A stretch of 64,000 bases of DNA from Punica granatum (Eukaryota > Streptophyta > Magnoliopsida > Myrtales > Lythraceae), in the NCBI RefSeq assembly GCF_007655135.1, contig NC_045130.1:25549363-25613362 (forward strand), written 5' to 3'. The position numbers and the translations under genes were made by a program. Shown one piece after another: positions 25,101-36,742 of the stretch. Position 1 is the first letter of the stretch, and each line of letters starts with the position of its first letter. The notes beneath the pieces were generated by a model. It did not search any database. It was not told where the DNA came from and saw nothing but the letters and a program-made list of their open reading frames with translations.

Positions 25101-27386
25101 GTGGTCAGAGGAAGCCAAGATACCTGCGAATATGCAATTCTATTTGCATTTTGCTTCCACTGTGTTTGGTAATCTGATGTCTAATAAATTGATATTCTTG
25201 CCGTGTGAATTTCTATGCATCAACCTTTCAGAAGATTGTTATATATCACGTAACATTTCTTAGGCCATAGGCCTAGATAAAATTTCTAAGAAATCATAGG
25301 TTAATAGTTAACTCGACCTATAATATGCTTAAACTAATTGGCTGGAATTTAACAGCCCTAGGACCACAAAAACCTTTCCTGTTCAATTTGCATGTTTAGT
25401 TGGCGGCATTTCAGGTTCCTTCTGAAAGCAGAAGTAGTATTTTCCTTTTTCCTGAAAATCTTTGTGAAGCTAAATTATGCCTCACATGCTTTATTTTTGA
25501 TGCATCAGATCGGATCCAAGTCCGTAAAAAGGCAAGAGATCTTGTTTAATCTGAATGAGCATATCAAACATAATATCTTGCTGTTTCATAAAAAGTTCTA
25601 CTTGCAACGGATTGGTATCCCTCAAGGAAGCGTTCTGTCTCCTCTTCTTTGCTCATTCTACTTCGGGTATCTTGAGCAAAATGTGATCCTTCCATTCCTG
25701 GAGAAAGCTCCTGAACCTGTGGTTGATGATTCATCTACCACAAAGAGCTGCCCTGGAACTCTTAATGCTCTTCACTTGGAGGATGAATCTGCATGTTCTT
25801 CTCGCTTTCTGCTGCTTAGATTTACTGATGACTTCCTTTTCCTATCAACATCAAGAGAGCAGGCAGCCAGTCTTTTATCAAGGCTAAGGAGAGGCTTTCG
25901 TGAATTTAACTGCCAAATGAACGAGAAGAAATTCTCGGTAAATTTTGATGATGGATATACGCCAAGGACCCAGTCAAACAGGGCTGATATTAGCGTGGAT
26001 GGTATTCAATTTGTTCATTGGGGTGGACTGCTGTTAAATTCTTGTACTCTTGAGATTCAGGCAGATTACTCAAGGTTAGAAGTTCTTACCAGTATATAAG
26101 TTTGCCACACCGTCTTCCCTATATTTGATGAGCTTATCTTGGTGTGGAAATTAGTGCTTCTCACTTTTTAGTTAAACTCATCAGAACAGACACTGATAGC
26201 TGTGTCAAACTGTAAACATTCAGATTTTGCACCTTGAAAATCATTAGAATGTTTAAATCGAAGTGTGCATGAATGAATAGAGAGCTTGCTAAAATGAGGT
26301 AAGGCAGTTTGTAAGTGCTTATGACTTCATATTTTGACATTATTAAGAGCAGAAGGAGTGGGATCTGATTGTTATTCACTAGCTTTAGTATCAGCTCATG
26401 CGGAAATTCGTGGCTGCTATTATAACAATACTTGCTTGGACCAGGTCATACCTAAGCATATATCTGTACTTTATGTATTTGTTAATGTACAAATCGCATG
26501 AGGAACAGCCCTTTATTTATTGACAGGTACTTGAATAACCATTTGCAGTCCACGCTCACAGTCTGTTGGCAGGGAAAACCTGCATCTCGTATCAGGGCAA
26601 GGTTGTGTGACTTCCTTAGGCCCAAGTGCCATGCGATATTCTTTGATTCAAATATAAATTCAGCAGCTGTTGTCCGATTAAACGTCTATCAAGTGTTCGT
26701 GCTATGTGCTATGAAGTTTCACTGCTATGTTCGCGACTTGTCCTACATTTGCAAGTTTACTCCGAGATTCTATTTTAACATAATCAGAAGTTCCTTCAGG
26801 TATTGACGTCCTCCTCCATCTTTGTATTTCTTCTTTTAATTATATGCAATCGTCTGCCTCCTTGAAATATTTGCATTTATTCTGCATCATTTTCTCCGTG
26901 CCCTAGATTGGGTGTAGCATTGGCTATCAAGAAATGGTTTTAGGCCCTATTTGTTGACAAAAAGAAGTTGCAATTTTTCCTAGAAGTTTTCCAAGAAAAC
27001 TGTTTATTGTAGTTAGCTTCTTTTAAAAACTCACTCTTTGGTCCCCTAGTGTTCTCTTAATTTCTGCATTATTCTCTTGCTGGTACCAGTTATATACTTC
27101 TGGATTTGCTTGCAGATATATGACAAAGTTGATACACAGGAGAATGCGCACTCGATATCTTCCCAATATCCGCCCAGTTCTTGAGTTGAAGAAAGGAGAA
27201 GTTGAGTGGCTCGGTTTGGTTGCTTATGTAAGAGTGCTGAAAAGAAAGCAGTCGTTGCATAAGCAGTTGCTCGCATCACTCAGGTCTCGGCTGTTAAAAC
27301 ACAGGATCTCGGGGAGTATTTCACCTGAATTGAGCTATGCGGTCGATAGTCGCCATTCTTCTGTGATCTGGAAGGTGCAATATTGA
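16149..27386 (+). CDS. TERT: Telomerase reverse transcriptase, complete, 12 exons
   Basis: Catalytic subunit of telomerase, which copies the telomerase RNA template onto chromosome ends in the nucleus. Exons: 16149-16475, 17089-17166, 17773-17838, 17966-18134, 19012-19376, 19846-19972, 21402-21546, 22196-22334, 22834-23988, 25509-26074, 26527-26799, 27116-27386; all GT-AG, phases consistent, 3681 nt, 1226 aa. The start MPKKQRVPEVLWRLFGG is the plant TERT N-terminus (TEN domain, then DDPQDYRKLL). Further on: a basic RPFSWQRRRKKRRL segment (exon 5), the RNA-binding CP/QFP/T region (exons 6-9, with EVYYYRKSTWKKL about residue 630), motifs 1-2 (KIRFRPKKNGLRMLVNL, about 677-693), motif A (SDVVKAFDSVD, about 791), motif B' (GIPQGSVLSPLL, about 894), motif C (FTDDFL, about 962) and motif E (VHWGGLLLN). 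The catalytic aspartates are present. Length and the 12-exon layout fit other plant TERTs. Exon 7 is easily missed. Confidence 0.95.
20632..21075 (-). mobile_element. Helitron-like element in TERT intron 6
   Basis: On the minus strand the element begins TCTATTACTATTATAAAG (from 21075) and ends with a hairpin CCGCGCATGGCGTGG (plus 20648-20662), about 10 nt, then CTAA (plus 20632-20635). It sits between A (20631) and T (21076), the expected A-T host dinucleotide. It is 444 bp with no coding capacity, so non-autonomous. It lies wholly in the intron and does not touch a splice site. Confidence 0.55.
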
Positions 27387-27727
27387 TAATGCCACAGATC
27401 AGATGTTCTCTGGGAGAAGGTCGCGACCTTTTCGATTATTCTCTTAACTGGGATTCCTTCCATTTGAGGGTTGAATTGTTAGTAACCATGCAATCGATGG
27501 TATGATGGGTTTTGTAAAGCCGTTGGTAACCTGTTGGTGGAATGAGACCACAAATTTGATGCTTTTGCTAGACTTCATGTTTATTTAACCCCTTTTGATT
27601 TCGAGGTCGTTGGATATTATCATTATATGGTGCTTGAAATTTACTGGAGATGTATATGATTCGAACTCGAGACTTCTCAAAGTTACAGAGATTGTGCTGT
27701 GCTCAAACGGCAAAAGCTTCTCTACTA

Positions 27728-27758
<31 letters not shown>

Positions 27759-28015
27759 AATTACAACATAGTGGCTGAATGGAATTTCAAAATTGAACAA
27801 TAATTTGAAGAAAGTGATAGAAAATCTATATACATAGTAAAAAATTATGAAAAATAATTTTCGTAGATATTTCAAAAGGATAAAAAAATAGTTATGTTAG
27901 ACTGCTTGTCGCCTTGAGGCAAATATAATAATAATTAGGATGAAAAGAAAAAATTCGTAAAATTGAAAGCCCAAACTTACGCAAACTTGACAGTCCTGTT
28001 CTCTCCCTCTGGCTC
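27387..28015. other. Downstream of TERT; no gene seen
   Basis: Probable TERT 3' UTR, then AT-rich sequence. A tRNA-like B-box on the minus strand (GAGTTCGAAT, near 27665) lies beside an adjoining (CT)n/(TA)n run at 27725-27758, suggesting a degraded SINE on the minus strand. No polyadenylation site can be assigned with confidence. Confidence 0.4.
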
Positions 28016-28018
28016 TAA

Positions 28019-28505
28019 TGACCTGTTTGATCGATTGAATGTAACACCGGATAGGATTTTTCAAATCTTTATCCTTGGTGACGTCTAGGATAGGAAATCG
28101 GAGAGGATTGGACGGGATTAGGCCCATATCCGGCCCAGGACTGGGTTGAGCCCGGTTTAGGATAATAAAAACGGTTAAAGGACGAAAATATCCTTACTTT
28201 CTCCTCAGATTTACAAAACTTGCCATTGCACGTTAATAGTGCTCTGCTGCTCGGGGAAGCACCAGCTCCCTCTCGATTTTTTTTTCTTTCTTTTTTCTTT
28301 CTCAGTTTTTGAAAAAACAATATATTAAGAAATTATAAAAAAGAATAAAAGGGGGGAAAATGGGGATATATTGGTCATTTCAAGACTACATCCAACTAAC
28401 ATATCCTAATTTTCTCCAAACACAAGATTATGATTAAAATTATCCTCCAAATCCCACCTTTTCCTCTTCTTATTTCCTATCCCATCTTGACGTACAAACA
28501 TGGCC
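28019..28505. mobile_element. Harbinger-like MITE candidate
   Basis: The ends TGACCTGTTTG (28019) and, on the reverse complement of the right side, GGCCATGTTTG (28505) resemble the GGSCMTGTTTG ends of plant PIF/Harbinger MITEs. TAA stands directly outside both ends (28016-28018 and 28506-28508), matching the 3-bp target duplication of that superfamily. Only the first 11 or so bases pair well, so the call is tentative. Confidence 0.4.
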
Positions 28506-29055
28506 TAAATGGAATACAACAATACCATATTTTGAGGGAGTGAAGAGAATGAAATTGAAATTAGGACACGAGAAAAAAACTCAAATAAAGGCAAAAAATG
28601 ACAAAATACTGCAAAAGGGGATGGCGGCCTTTTTTTGAAAAAATTACATATATACTTGGGTCGGGTTGGTCCCTGTGAATTTTTTTACCTTGAACCTGAG
28701 AACCGAATAAGAAGAAAGAAACCGCTCAAATCTCTATTCGATTTTCGATTTTCTCGGTTCGGACTGGACTGAGTTTTTCGGCTTCTGGATTTTTGCTTAC
28801 ACTCCTAATATAGCTAACAAATAAACACGAATAATTTCACAATGAGTATTAAATTTAAAATTTTTTAATTATTAGGAGGAAACGAACGTTTTTCATAATA
28901 AATTTAAAGATAAAAGATGCACTAGAAAAAGGTTATCTTTGCAGCCCCATCGTAATCGCATGAGGGAGAAACTGTTAGGAAAGTACTGTCAACCTCATTG
29001 GCATTTTAAAGATGCCCAACATGTTCACTAGCAACTTTGAGTCTCGGAGACGATA

Positions 29056-29800
29056 TTTTTTTTTTGGGTAAAGTGAATTCATTAAAAATCCATGTCAAAA
29101 GCAGATACAGGGAAAAATGCCCAAATTGTATATTATAAGAGCAAAATAGAATGATTTATACGCCGGGCAAACGACAAAAGGAAATAAGTGGAAAATCACA
29201 ACAGGAAAATACAGATACAATTATCATTTGCCATCTTGAAATCCTAGAATCTGCTGTTGACCTACTAGGTTCATTTCATCACAGTCCCCCGTACTAACTA
29301 GGAAGGGGAAATCTGATCCTAGTCCATAAATCTGCGATGAAATCCAACTTCATTCCAAGCAGAAAAAGTAGAGTAGTCAGGAGGTGTTGGGCCGATATCC
29401 ATGCGCAAGATTCCACCAGAAAATCCAACCTTAGACCAATTCAATCTACCTATTCCCAAACTGCAATGCCAAACAATCAAACCAAGGTTGCCAAAGCCTC
29501 CTTTGTCGGTTTAGACTAGTGATTGGCCCAGGAGTAAAAACCTGTTCAGGAAACACAACAAAAAGGACAAGCCACAAAGGATTAGCTGGAATGGCGGAAG
29601 GCAAGATCGATCTGACCCAAAGTTGCATCTTCTAGGTGGTGGTCGGGGATTCTGCCGCCAGTAGGAGACGGTAAGCCGCAGAGGAAAAGCCACATCCAAG
29701 GGGAGGGAGGGGATCCAGTCGGATAATGATGCTGGTAAGAGCACAAGACCTCTCACTCCTACTACGTAAAGTTGCACAACCTCTAGACTAATAAGCTACC
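29056..29800 (-). mobile_element. Possible 5'-truncated LINE 3' end with poly(A)
   Basis: On the minus strand this ends TTAATGAATTCACTTTACCC followed by an A-run (T-run 29056-29065 on plus), which is how many plant L1-type LINEs finish. No reverse transcriptase domain is recognisable upstream, and the upstream limit given is arbitrary. A processed or other poly(A) element is also possible. Confidence 0.3.
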
Positions 29801-30460
29801 AGCTTCTTTTATGTTGACTTTACTCTTTACATGATTTTATAAGCATTTTGTTAAGTTTTGCAACACAAATGAGTAGATAAAGATACTTTCTCTTTCTATT
29901 TGTTTATTATTTCTCCCTAATTATTATGTACTTATCAAGTATCATTACTAATCATAATTTTATTAGTAATATATGTATTATATAATTTTTAATTAAACGT
30001 GCGGTCTGACCTATCGAATCCCGATTGACCTACCAAATCCGTGAACCCGTATCTCGACTGGTTCAACATCTAATCTGATTTTGATAACACTGTTTAAAAG
30101 TGCAATTTTAAAGAACCTTCAAAAAAGATAAAAATCTTACTATTTAACAAGAAATTTTGCTATTTAATAAAAGTTTTACTATGTTCAAAATAATAAATTT
30201 CAAAATAATAGATTTCTTCTTGAATAACAAAAAATTTGTTATTTAACGAGTTTATTATTATTTCGTTATCGACAAAATAATAAATTTCAATCAATAAACT
30301 GCAACCGGACGCATTGTAATTTCCTTGTGTAAACACAAGAAGGGAGGATCCGTTCTCTTATAGGAGTAATTACTGTCCTCTGCCTTCCTCTCGGCCTTTC
30401 TCCTTCCTCTTGCTGGCGGTGCTTTTTTGATCTTCCATCCTGACCGAGCTTCGATTTCAA

Positions 30461-30464
<4 letters not shown>

Positions 30465-30495
<31 letters not shown>
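30465..30495. repeat. (TC)n tract in the probable leader of tubulin cofactor A
   Basis: About 15 TC units starting 210 bp upstream of the cofactor A start codon. Pyrimidine tracts of this kind are common in plant core promoters and leaders. Confidence 0.8.
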
Positions 30496-30499
<4 letters not shown>

Positions 30500-30674
30500 G
30501 CGTGTGACTGAGGATTCTTCTTCTGCTTCTCCATCGTCTCTCCCTCCCGGGAAGGTAAATTTAAAGGTCCGTGCGACTATCCCCTCTCCATTCTCTCTTT
30601 GCAACCCTTTTCCGTTCATTGTCAGATGGATGGATAGGAGTGAGTACTTTCCAACTCTTTAATCAGAGTCGACA

Positions 30675-33276
30675 ATGGCGACGCTGAGGAATCTGAAGAT
30701 AAAGACGGGTACTTGCCGGCGCATAATAAAGGAGCTCCACTCGTACGAGAAGGAGGTGGAGAGAGAAGCCTCCAAGACTGCCGAAATGAAGCAGAAGGGC
30801 GCCGACCCTTACGACCTTAAGCAGCAGGTACGTAACTATTCCCCCTTCACCCCATTTCACCTTCCTTTCAATCGATCAATCCATCCCTAAACTCTCTTTC
30901 TTGTCCTCAATCGAGTCGATCGGCTATGATCTGATCTGCTGATTGAAATAGTTTCCGTAGAAAGCCTTAGGCCGTTGCTTTCTTAATCAATTTGTGGTTT
31001 TGGCCAGTCTGTATCTTGCTCAGCTGCAGCCCTACCTGCCTGAATGAGTGATGGTGTGTTCGATTATCTTTTTCCTTACGTTACTTTGGTGCCTAGGGGA
31101 GTGAACATTTGTCTTAGCTCTGAGTGCTGTTGTTGAGAGCATCCTGTGCTTAGTGAATACTAACTATTTACTATTCATTGCTGAAAATAGCCTTGAAACC
31201 ATGAATGAAAGTTGAGTTGGGATTGATAGTCTCTGACTAGTCAGTCCTCAGTCGCTCCTTGAACCTTTAGTTTTGCTGTCGTCCTTTTAGCCCTGAAACC
31301 ATGAATGGAAGTCGAACTTTGGGTTGGAATCCGACTCAACCCTCCAATAATTTGGTCACCAAAGGCTAGATAGACAAGAATGTGGAGAATGAAAGTGAAA
31401 TTGCCAGTAACGGGGAAAAAGTCTGGAATTAGTGATGGTACCTTTACTTATAGGTGACCTGAGAAGTCTCATACATGTGAAGACTAAGTGCTGAAGTCAC
31501 ATGTCATCTCTTCCACATGTATCTACTGACCTGGCCAGAGTTACATTGTTTCCATGTCTCTCAAACCCTTTGTGATGTGAGTATGTAGGACATACTGTAG
31601 CTTGTCGATGCATTGTAGTTCTACTAACATGGGCTCAGCAGTTCTCTAGTGACAGCCATCCCCTGCCAGTCTCATCTATCCTTTTGGTGAGATTATATAC
31701 ATAGTTTTTATTCAATTATCATTTCCACATCACGGCCAAAGGCTAAACTCCATGATAACGAGAAATGAACTTGTCTTCTGATCCAACTTAAGACCTAGAA
31801 ATATGTCAACACGTGCTTATTGGACAGGACTCATGTTACAGAATGATTATCTGAAGAGTTTGAACTTATCATCAAGAATGCAACTGTGGTTTACGACCAT
31901 TACTGGTAGTTTCTCAGCATAGGCACGTGTAGATACTGATGTGGACTGCTAACAATGTGTTAATGTAACTTACGGTTCTCTTATATTGCAGCTCTATTTA
32001 GAGGGAATTGGTTAGTTGTTGAGGGAGGAGAATTTTCATTGTGTCTTCTGTGAAGCTCCAGTGACCAGCTTGATAATAAAGCCTTCAATTAAGTTGAAAT
32101 GATCATGAGGATGGACTAGTTAATTGGGAAATGTGATGGACTGATCCATGGCCATCATAGAGTGAGGTGAAACACTTATCTTTGCTTAGCTGAGGAAGAG
32201 AAAGTGAGCAAAAGCAACTGGAAACTATGATGCTTAGATACAACCAGCTGCTTGCAGTATATATATATTTTTTTTTTTTTGGCAAGTGGCTTTTTTTCTG
32301 TCTTTAATCCATGTGTTTTTGGTTTGTGGAGATCTTGAGAGATTTCAACTAATAAAAACTGCTTACCAGTAGATGGTCAAAACAATGGATTCAGGAGATT
32401 CTTTTTATATTGTAAGCTCAATATCTTGCCTGTCAACTGAGGAGACAAGCTTGATCTTGGATGGTGAATGCCCTGAAGCTTGTGCCTAAGCGTCCTCCTA
32501 ACGCTTTCCTAAAATTAATCCCTTGGTTATTGTTCAATTTGCACCTTAGGCCATCTGAATATTAAGATGACTGTTAGGCACAATTTTGGGAGGGAATAGC
32601 AATTTTCTAAACTTTCAGGCTATGAATGGGAATCATTTAATTTTAACCTTTTCTTGGGCTCTTTGCTCTGGTAGACACTAGACAGTGTTCATTGCTTTTG
32701 AGCACTCACCCTCTGGACGCATCCTGCTCCAGTTTGAATGTATCTACCCTTTTTCATTCCCTTTCTAGTGTTACAGAATGTCTTCTTGGTTTATCTCCGT
32801 TTATTTATTTATTTTGGAAACCTATCTCTGATTATTTTAATTCAGCCTTCCCTGATTCTGTTATGTTTATATGACTCTTCCATAGCCCTTCATGGTATGG
32901 TTAGCTCATATATTTGAATCTTGAATTGCCAATACCTGCAGTTTCAAGTATAGTAAGAAATGGTCCTAAATTTGCAATCTTATGTTCTGATATGGAACAG
33001 GAAAATGTGCTTGCTGAATCAAGGATGATGATTCCGGACTGTCGCAAGCGATTGGAGGCTTCTTTAACTGATCTTAAAGCTACTTTGGTACTGAACTAAT
33101 CTGCAGAGTTCAAGATTCTTTTCTTTTAATTTCCATTAGCAGACTGAGTAACAAACGAGGGTCTTTGATTATAGGCCGAGCTGGAGGAATCGGATCAGAA
33201 GGAAGGGGTGGAGATCAAGGAGGCTCGAAGCACCATAACAGAGGTTGAACATTTTTTTGAGACCACAGAGGCCTGA
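30675..33276 (+). CDS. TFCA: Tubulin-folding cofactor A (TBCA)
   Basis: Small chaperone that captures beta-tubulin during cytoplasmic alpha/beta-tubulin folding; the Arabidopsis gene is also called KIESEL. Three exons: 30675-30827 (donor GTACGT), 33001-33087 (acceptor GGAACAG, donor GTACTG) and 33175-33276 (acceptor TTATAG, stop TGA), all phase 0, giving 113 aa, the length typical of plant cofactor A. The protein starts MATLRNLKIKTGTCRRIIKE and continues with heptad-rich helices (LHSYEKEVEREASKTAEMK; ENVLAESRMMIPDCRKRLEA), consistent with the three-helix-bundle fold. The C-terminal exon ends EVEHFFETTEA. Intron 1 is 2.17 kb and has no recognisable insertion. A (TC)n tract lies in the probable leader. 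Confidence 0.95.
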
Positions 33277-34864
33277 AATCCGGGATCACTAGTGTCAGGT
33301 CTTGTAAGGTCAAGAGTTTGATCTGCCAGGAATTCAGGTTGTAGTCCCGTCAAAAGAGCACAACAAAGATTGCAAGACTATTGTGCTGTGTGAGTCAATG
33401 GCTATGGTGAAGCATTTCATGGATTATTACTCTTCTGTTTTGCCTAATTTCGGTTTGGCCCCTGTAGGTTGAGGATATACACAAATTGCCTCCTGTAGTT
33501 TTTAAGTTGTCTCAGAATGCCCATCGAGGCTTGAGTGACTGTCTCAACTTGCCCTGGGGCCTGGACGGTAACGCCATATACTTACTTGCACGCGTTTTAA
33601 GCTAGGGTTAGATTTGGAATTTCCAAAACAAAGATGACATGGTTTAACTTTGTCAAGCAATGGAGTTTAATGAGACCAACCGGCTGCAAGTCACATTTTT
33701 AGTTGGTGTTTTTAACTTCGCGAACCCTTCAAATGATATATAAATATATGAGAATTTTAGAAATTATGAAAGAAACTACAATTATCGGACAAATATTAAA
33801 GGAAAAGTCTGGGAAGCCCATTCTTGGGCCAGCAAGCCCTGGTTCCGTTAACCAGCCCTAGCGAACCAGCCGCAGCTTCACCCAGTCCAACACTCAGCCA
33901 CCCTGTGCAAGATACGTGAGCTCTTGGTGAACCCAACACTGGGCCGGCACACGAGTTGTGTGGGTTGGGCGAACCAAGGCATCAGAACTGGGCTCAAGGC
34001 TCACTAGCATGAGTGCACGGGGGTCTCCCTGGCCACATCTCGTCAGCCAGAATTATTGACCTTGAATCTGGCTTTGTCGTCTCAAGACCGGCCAAGAGAG
34101 GCCCGTTTCATCTATGATCATGCGGCGGTAGTCACAACAATGAAAAATGCGACCTAATTTGTGATCAAAGTTTGGCTGAGGGACAGGGACAATGTCTGAA
34201 AATGAAATCAAACTCGGGCATATTTCGTCTCTCCTAACAATTAATAGCCTAAACTGTGAGGACTCGCCCAAAAGAAAAGCAAGAAACTGTCTAGCAGGAC
34301 AATCCGCGCAAGAGCTGCTTTTCTGATGAACATGCTTTTATCTCTACTGCCCAGTCGCGATCTTAGCCTTAGGTGGGCAGTCAACAGTCCATACGACCTT
34401 CCATATCTGTCGATCAACATTGTGAGGGAAGACGGCTTATGACAGTTCCTTTTTGTCAAAAGACCAAAGCAGCACATCCGGTCTCCTACCAGGCACAATT
34501 TCGAGTTCTTTTTAATGCCCGGTTGATTCTGAGCAGCACGCAAGCTACCTTTTTTTTTTCTTTTTTTTTTGCATTTACAATGGAGGCTTATCGGTGAAAT
34601 TATAAGCAAACTACGTATTTACAAAACGGACCGACTCCACCTATATATCTACATATCGACAGATTTTTAAATGGAACATGTGCTCACCTACTTGTAATAT
34701 AGCATATAAAAAAGAAAAAAGAAAAAAGGAGTCATTACCTGAAAATGATAATTATGTACACCATGACCAATCATGACAACAGTTCAATCGTCGTGAGTTC
34801 TTAGGAAGGGGAGGGGCGAAAAACAGTAAACACAATGAGCTGGTCAAGAATGATTATCAATCGA
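33277..34864. other. Convergent intergenic region between TFCA and the DUF1005 gene
   Basis: Holds both genes' 3' ends. At about 33465-33560, sequence such as GGCCCCTGTAGGTTGAGG and AATTGCCTCCTGTAG resembles the arm of the foldback elements in this window, followed by a GC-rich patch (33830-34060), but no paired right arm was found. Poly-T runs occur at 34550-34570. Confidence 0.4.
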
Positions 34865-36671
34865 TCACAAGGAGTGCCACGACCCTCTCCTGATCTTCCG
34901 GCGGAAGGGCTTGCAGGCCTCGATGCTTAGATCAACGGCGGCAGCGAGGGCCATGAAGATAGCAGCATCCTCCACACAAGTCACGTGCCGCATTGCCAGC
35001 TGCACGAGGGGCCTGCTGTTCTTTCCCTCCCCTTGGACTCGGCAGCTCATTACGAACCCCCCAACCGATGGGCCAAGGCCTGCGAAGTCCCCGCTGCTAT
35101 GGGGGCTCGGGACAGGGCTCGCACTAGCCTGTTGGCCACCCGTTGTCCTCATCTGCCTATCGGTGTCGATGAAGAACTCCCCTCCCTTCTCAGCGTTGAT
35201 GCTTATCTCAGGCAGGAGGACTTCCCCTCCGCCCCAGTGCCCCTCCGAGAGGAGCCGGAACCGGCAGCAGACAGAGTCTCTCATCCCACGTTCCCGCCAT
35301 GCCTCAAGCTTCCCCCAAGGCTGCCAGCTGTCAGGGCCGCCACATGGGTCCGGCCGCACAATGAGCCAAGCCCCTGGGTTGGACCTAGCCACCCAATCAC
35401 AACCTGACGACGGCACAAATGGAGTCGTTATGAAGGCTGCCGCAACAGCCGATCCAGAGAGGTCATGTATTTTCACCTTCCATCCTTTCCTCTCCCGTCT
35501 TTCGTTCTCCTGGTTGGCTCCATCAGGAGCACTAGACCATGGATCCACCTGTGACACCCTGTAAATTCTCATAACATCAAGATCGCCACATAACCGAGCC
35601 AAAACAGAAAATTTGCGCACTGTTTATTCAAACTATAAATGGAAGATTCATAACAAAAATGTTTATTCCACATAATCTTTTTACTTCTCCAATAGCTAAC
35701 CTCCTCAAATGACTGAAAAGTTTACGTATCAACTTCTACCATCTCTAATTCTAGCCATTTTTTCTACGTTTTATCTCCCATCACTCTTAAATCCTACACG
35801 TGCACCCCTGCAGGCCTTTTATCCTCCTTTTTTCCAAATCCCATTTTTCTACCCCTAAAAGCAGTGCTTGTTGCTTACTTCCATGCCATACGTATATAGA
35901 CCAAGCACATCCTTTCTGTTCAAGTTATCAGGTACCAAAAATCAACAAAAGTATCAATCATCTTGGATATATTTGCTCTCACATTCCAGGTTAAGACATC
36001 AACTATCAAATGAAACCAATATATAAGAGCTCAAACTTAATTTGGTAGTGTTCACATCACCTGTCTCGGCTGAACTTGCAGCTAAAGATGGGTTGCTTGA
36101 TGGAGCCCTGAAGCTGAACGATTTGAGGGCTCAACTTTGTCATGTCCTCAAATTGGAAAACATACCTGGGATCAGGGTCTAACTTCACTCTCAGGTGAAG
36201 CTCTGCTCCGGGTTTCCCCGATTCCACCTTACTCTTCCCAATCCCGATCCATCCATTGAATAGAGTCAGGGGCTTCCCCTCACCCCACTCAGGGCCCACC
36301 TCGAGCCTAAATGTCCCTATCTGCTGCCTCTTGATTCCTACCCCACAGTGGGATCCCTTCCTCCCACTGAAGACTACAATCTCAAGGTAAGCCTGGGAGT
36401 TGTAGAAACAGGAAGGGGCTGAAAGGGCCTTTAGGTCGGACTCCTCGAGGTAGAAGCTCGAGGCAATGCTGTGAGAGTCGGGAATGGCTTCAGGGGAGGA
36501 GAACAATGGGATTGTAGTGGTCTGCACTGGGAACCCTCGGAGGCGAATCTCGCACAGGCACAAGGAGGAAGACAAGGGTTGAATTCCAGACTTCACGGAG
36601 CTTACAGTTGTGCCGGGAATCCGCAGCCCTAATGAGCCGACCGAGAGCCTGGTGAAAGCTTGTGGATCCAT
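34865..36671 (-). CDS. DUF1005 family protein
   Basis: Plant-specific protein of unknown biochemical function; a family member in Arabidopsis (ASG1) has been linked to stress responses. Coding exon 1 is 36671-36061 (donor GTGATG), coding exon 2 is 35558-34865 (acceptor TTTACAG), joined in phase 2: 1305 nt, 434 aa. The start is placed at the ATG of MDPQAFTRLSVGSLGLR, which matches the family's MDP-x-F-x-RL-x-VG opening; the upstream in-frame GTG is not used. Family signatures include CLCEIRLRGFP, SSFYLEESDLKAL, AYLEIVVFSGRKG and the glycine-rich tail GPSVGGFVMSCRVQGEGK. The predicted 5' leader exon and intron are listed separately. A large antisense ORF over exon 2 is a shadow. Confidence 0.93.
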
Positions 36672-36742
36672 CCTTGTCACAAATCTTCCCTCTTCATTGT
36701 CTCAGAAGCTCTGTCGTTTATCAAATTATGGTACCCAAACAT
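36672..36742 (-). promoter_or_regulatory. Short upstream ORF in the DUF1005 leader
   Basis: If the leader intron ends at the TTGCATACAG acceptor (exon from 36742), the next exon starts with ATG and reads 21 codons (36742 to the TGA at 36679-36677), stopping 5 nt before the main ATG at 36671. Such an upstream ORF could lower translation of the main frame. This depends on the acceptor chosen. Confidence 0.35.

Noticed and set aside
16000..27500. Interstitial telomere repeats around TERT
   Set aside because: No run of TTTAGGG/CCCTAAA units was seen; only isolated telo-boxes elsewhere in the window.
29337..29777. Short ORFs near 29.3-29.8 kb
   Set aside because: Mutually overlapping and without similarity; the region looks more like the tail of a poly(A) retroelement.
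33465..34060. Foldback element downstream of TFCA
   Set aside because: Only one arm and a GC patch are visible; no matching second arm, so not listed as an element.
34911..35564. 217-codon plus-strand ORF
   Set aside because: It is antisense to DUF1005 exon 2 and has no protein similarity that I recognise; the minus strand reads as a family protein with good splice sites.
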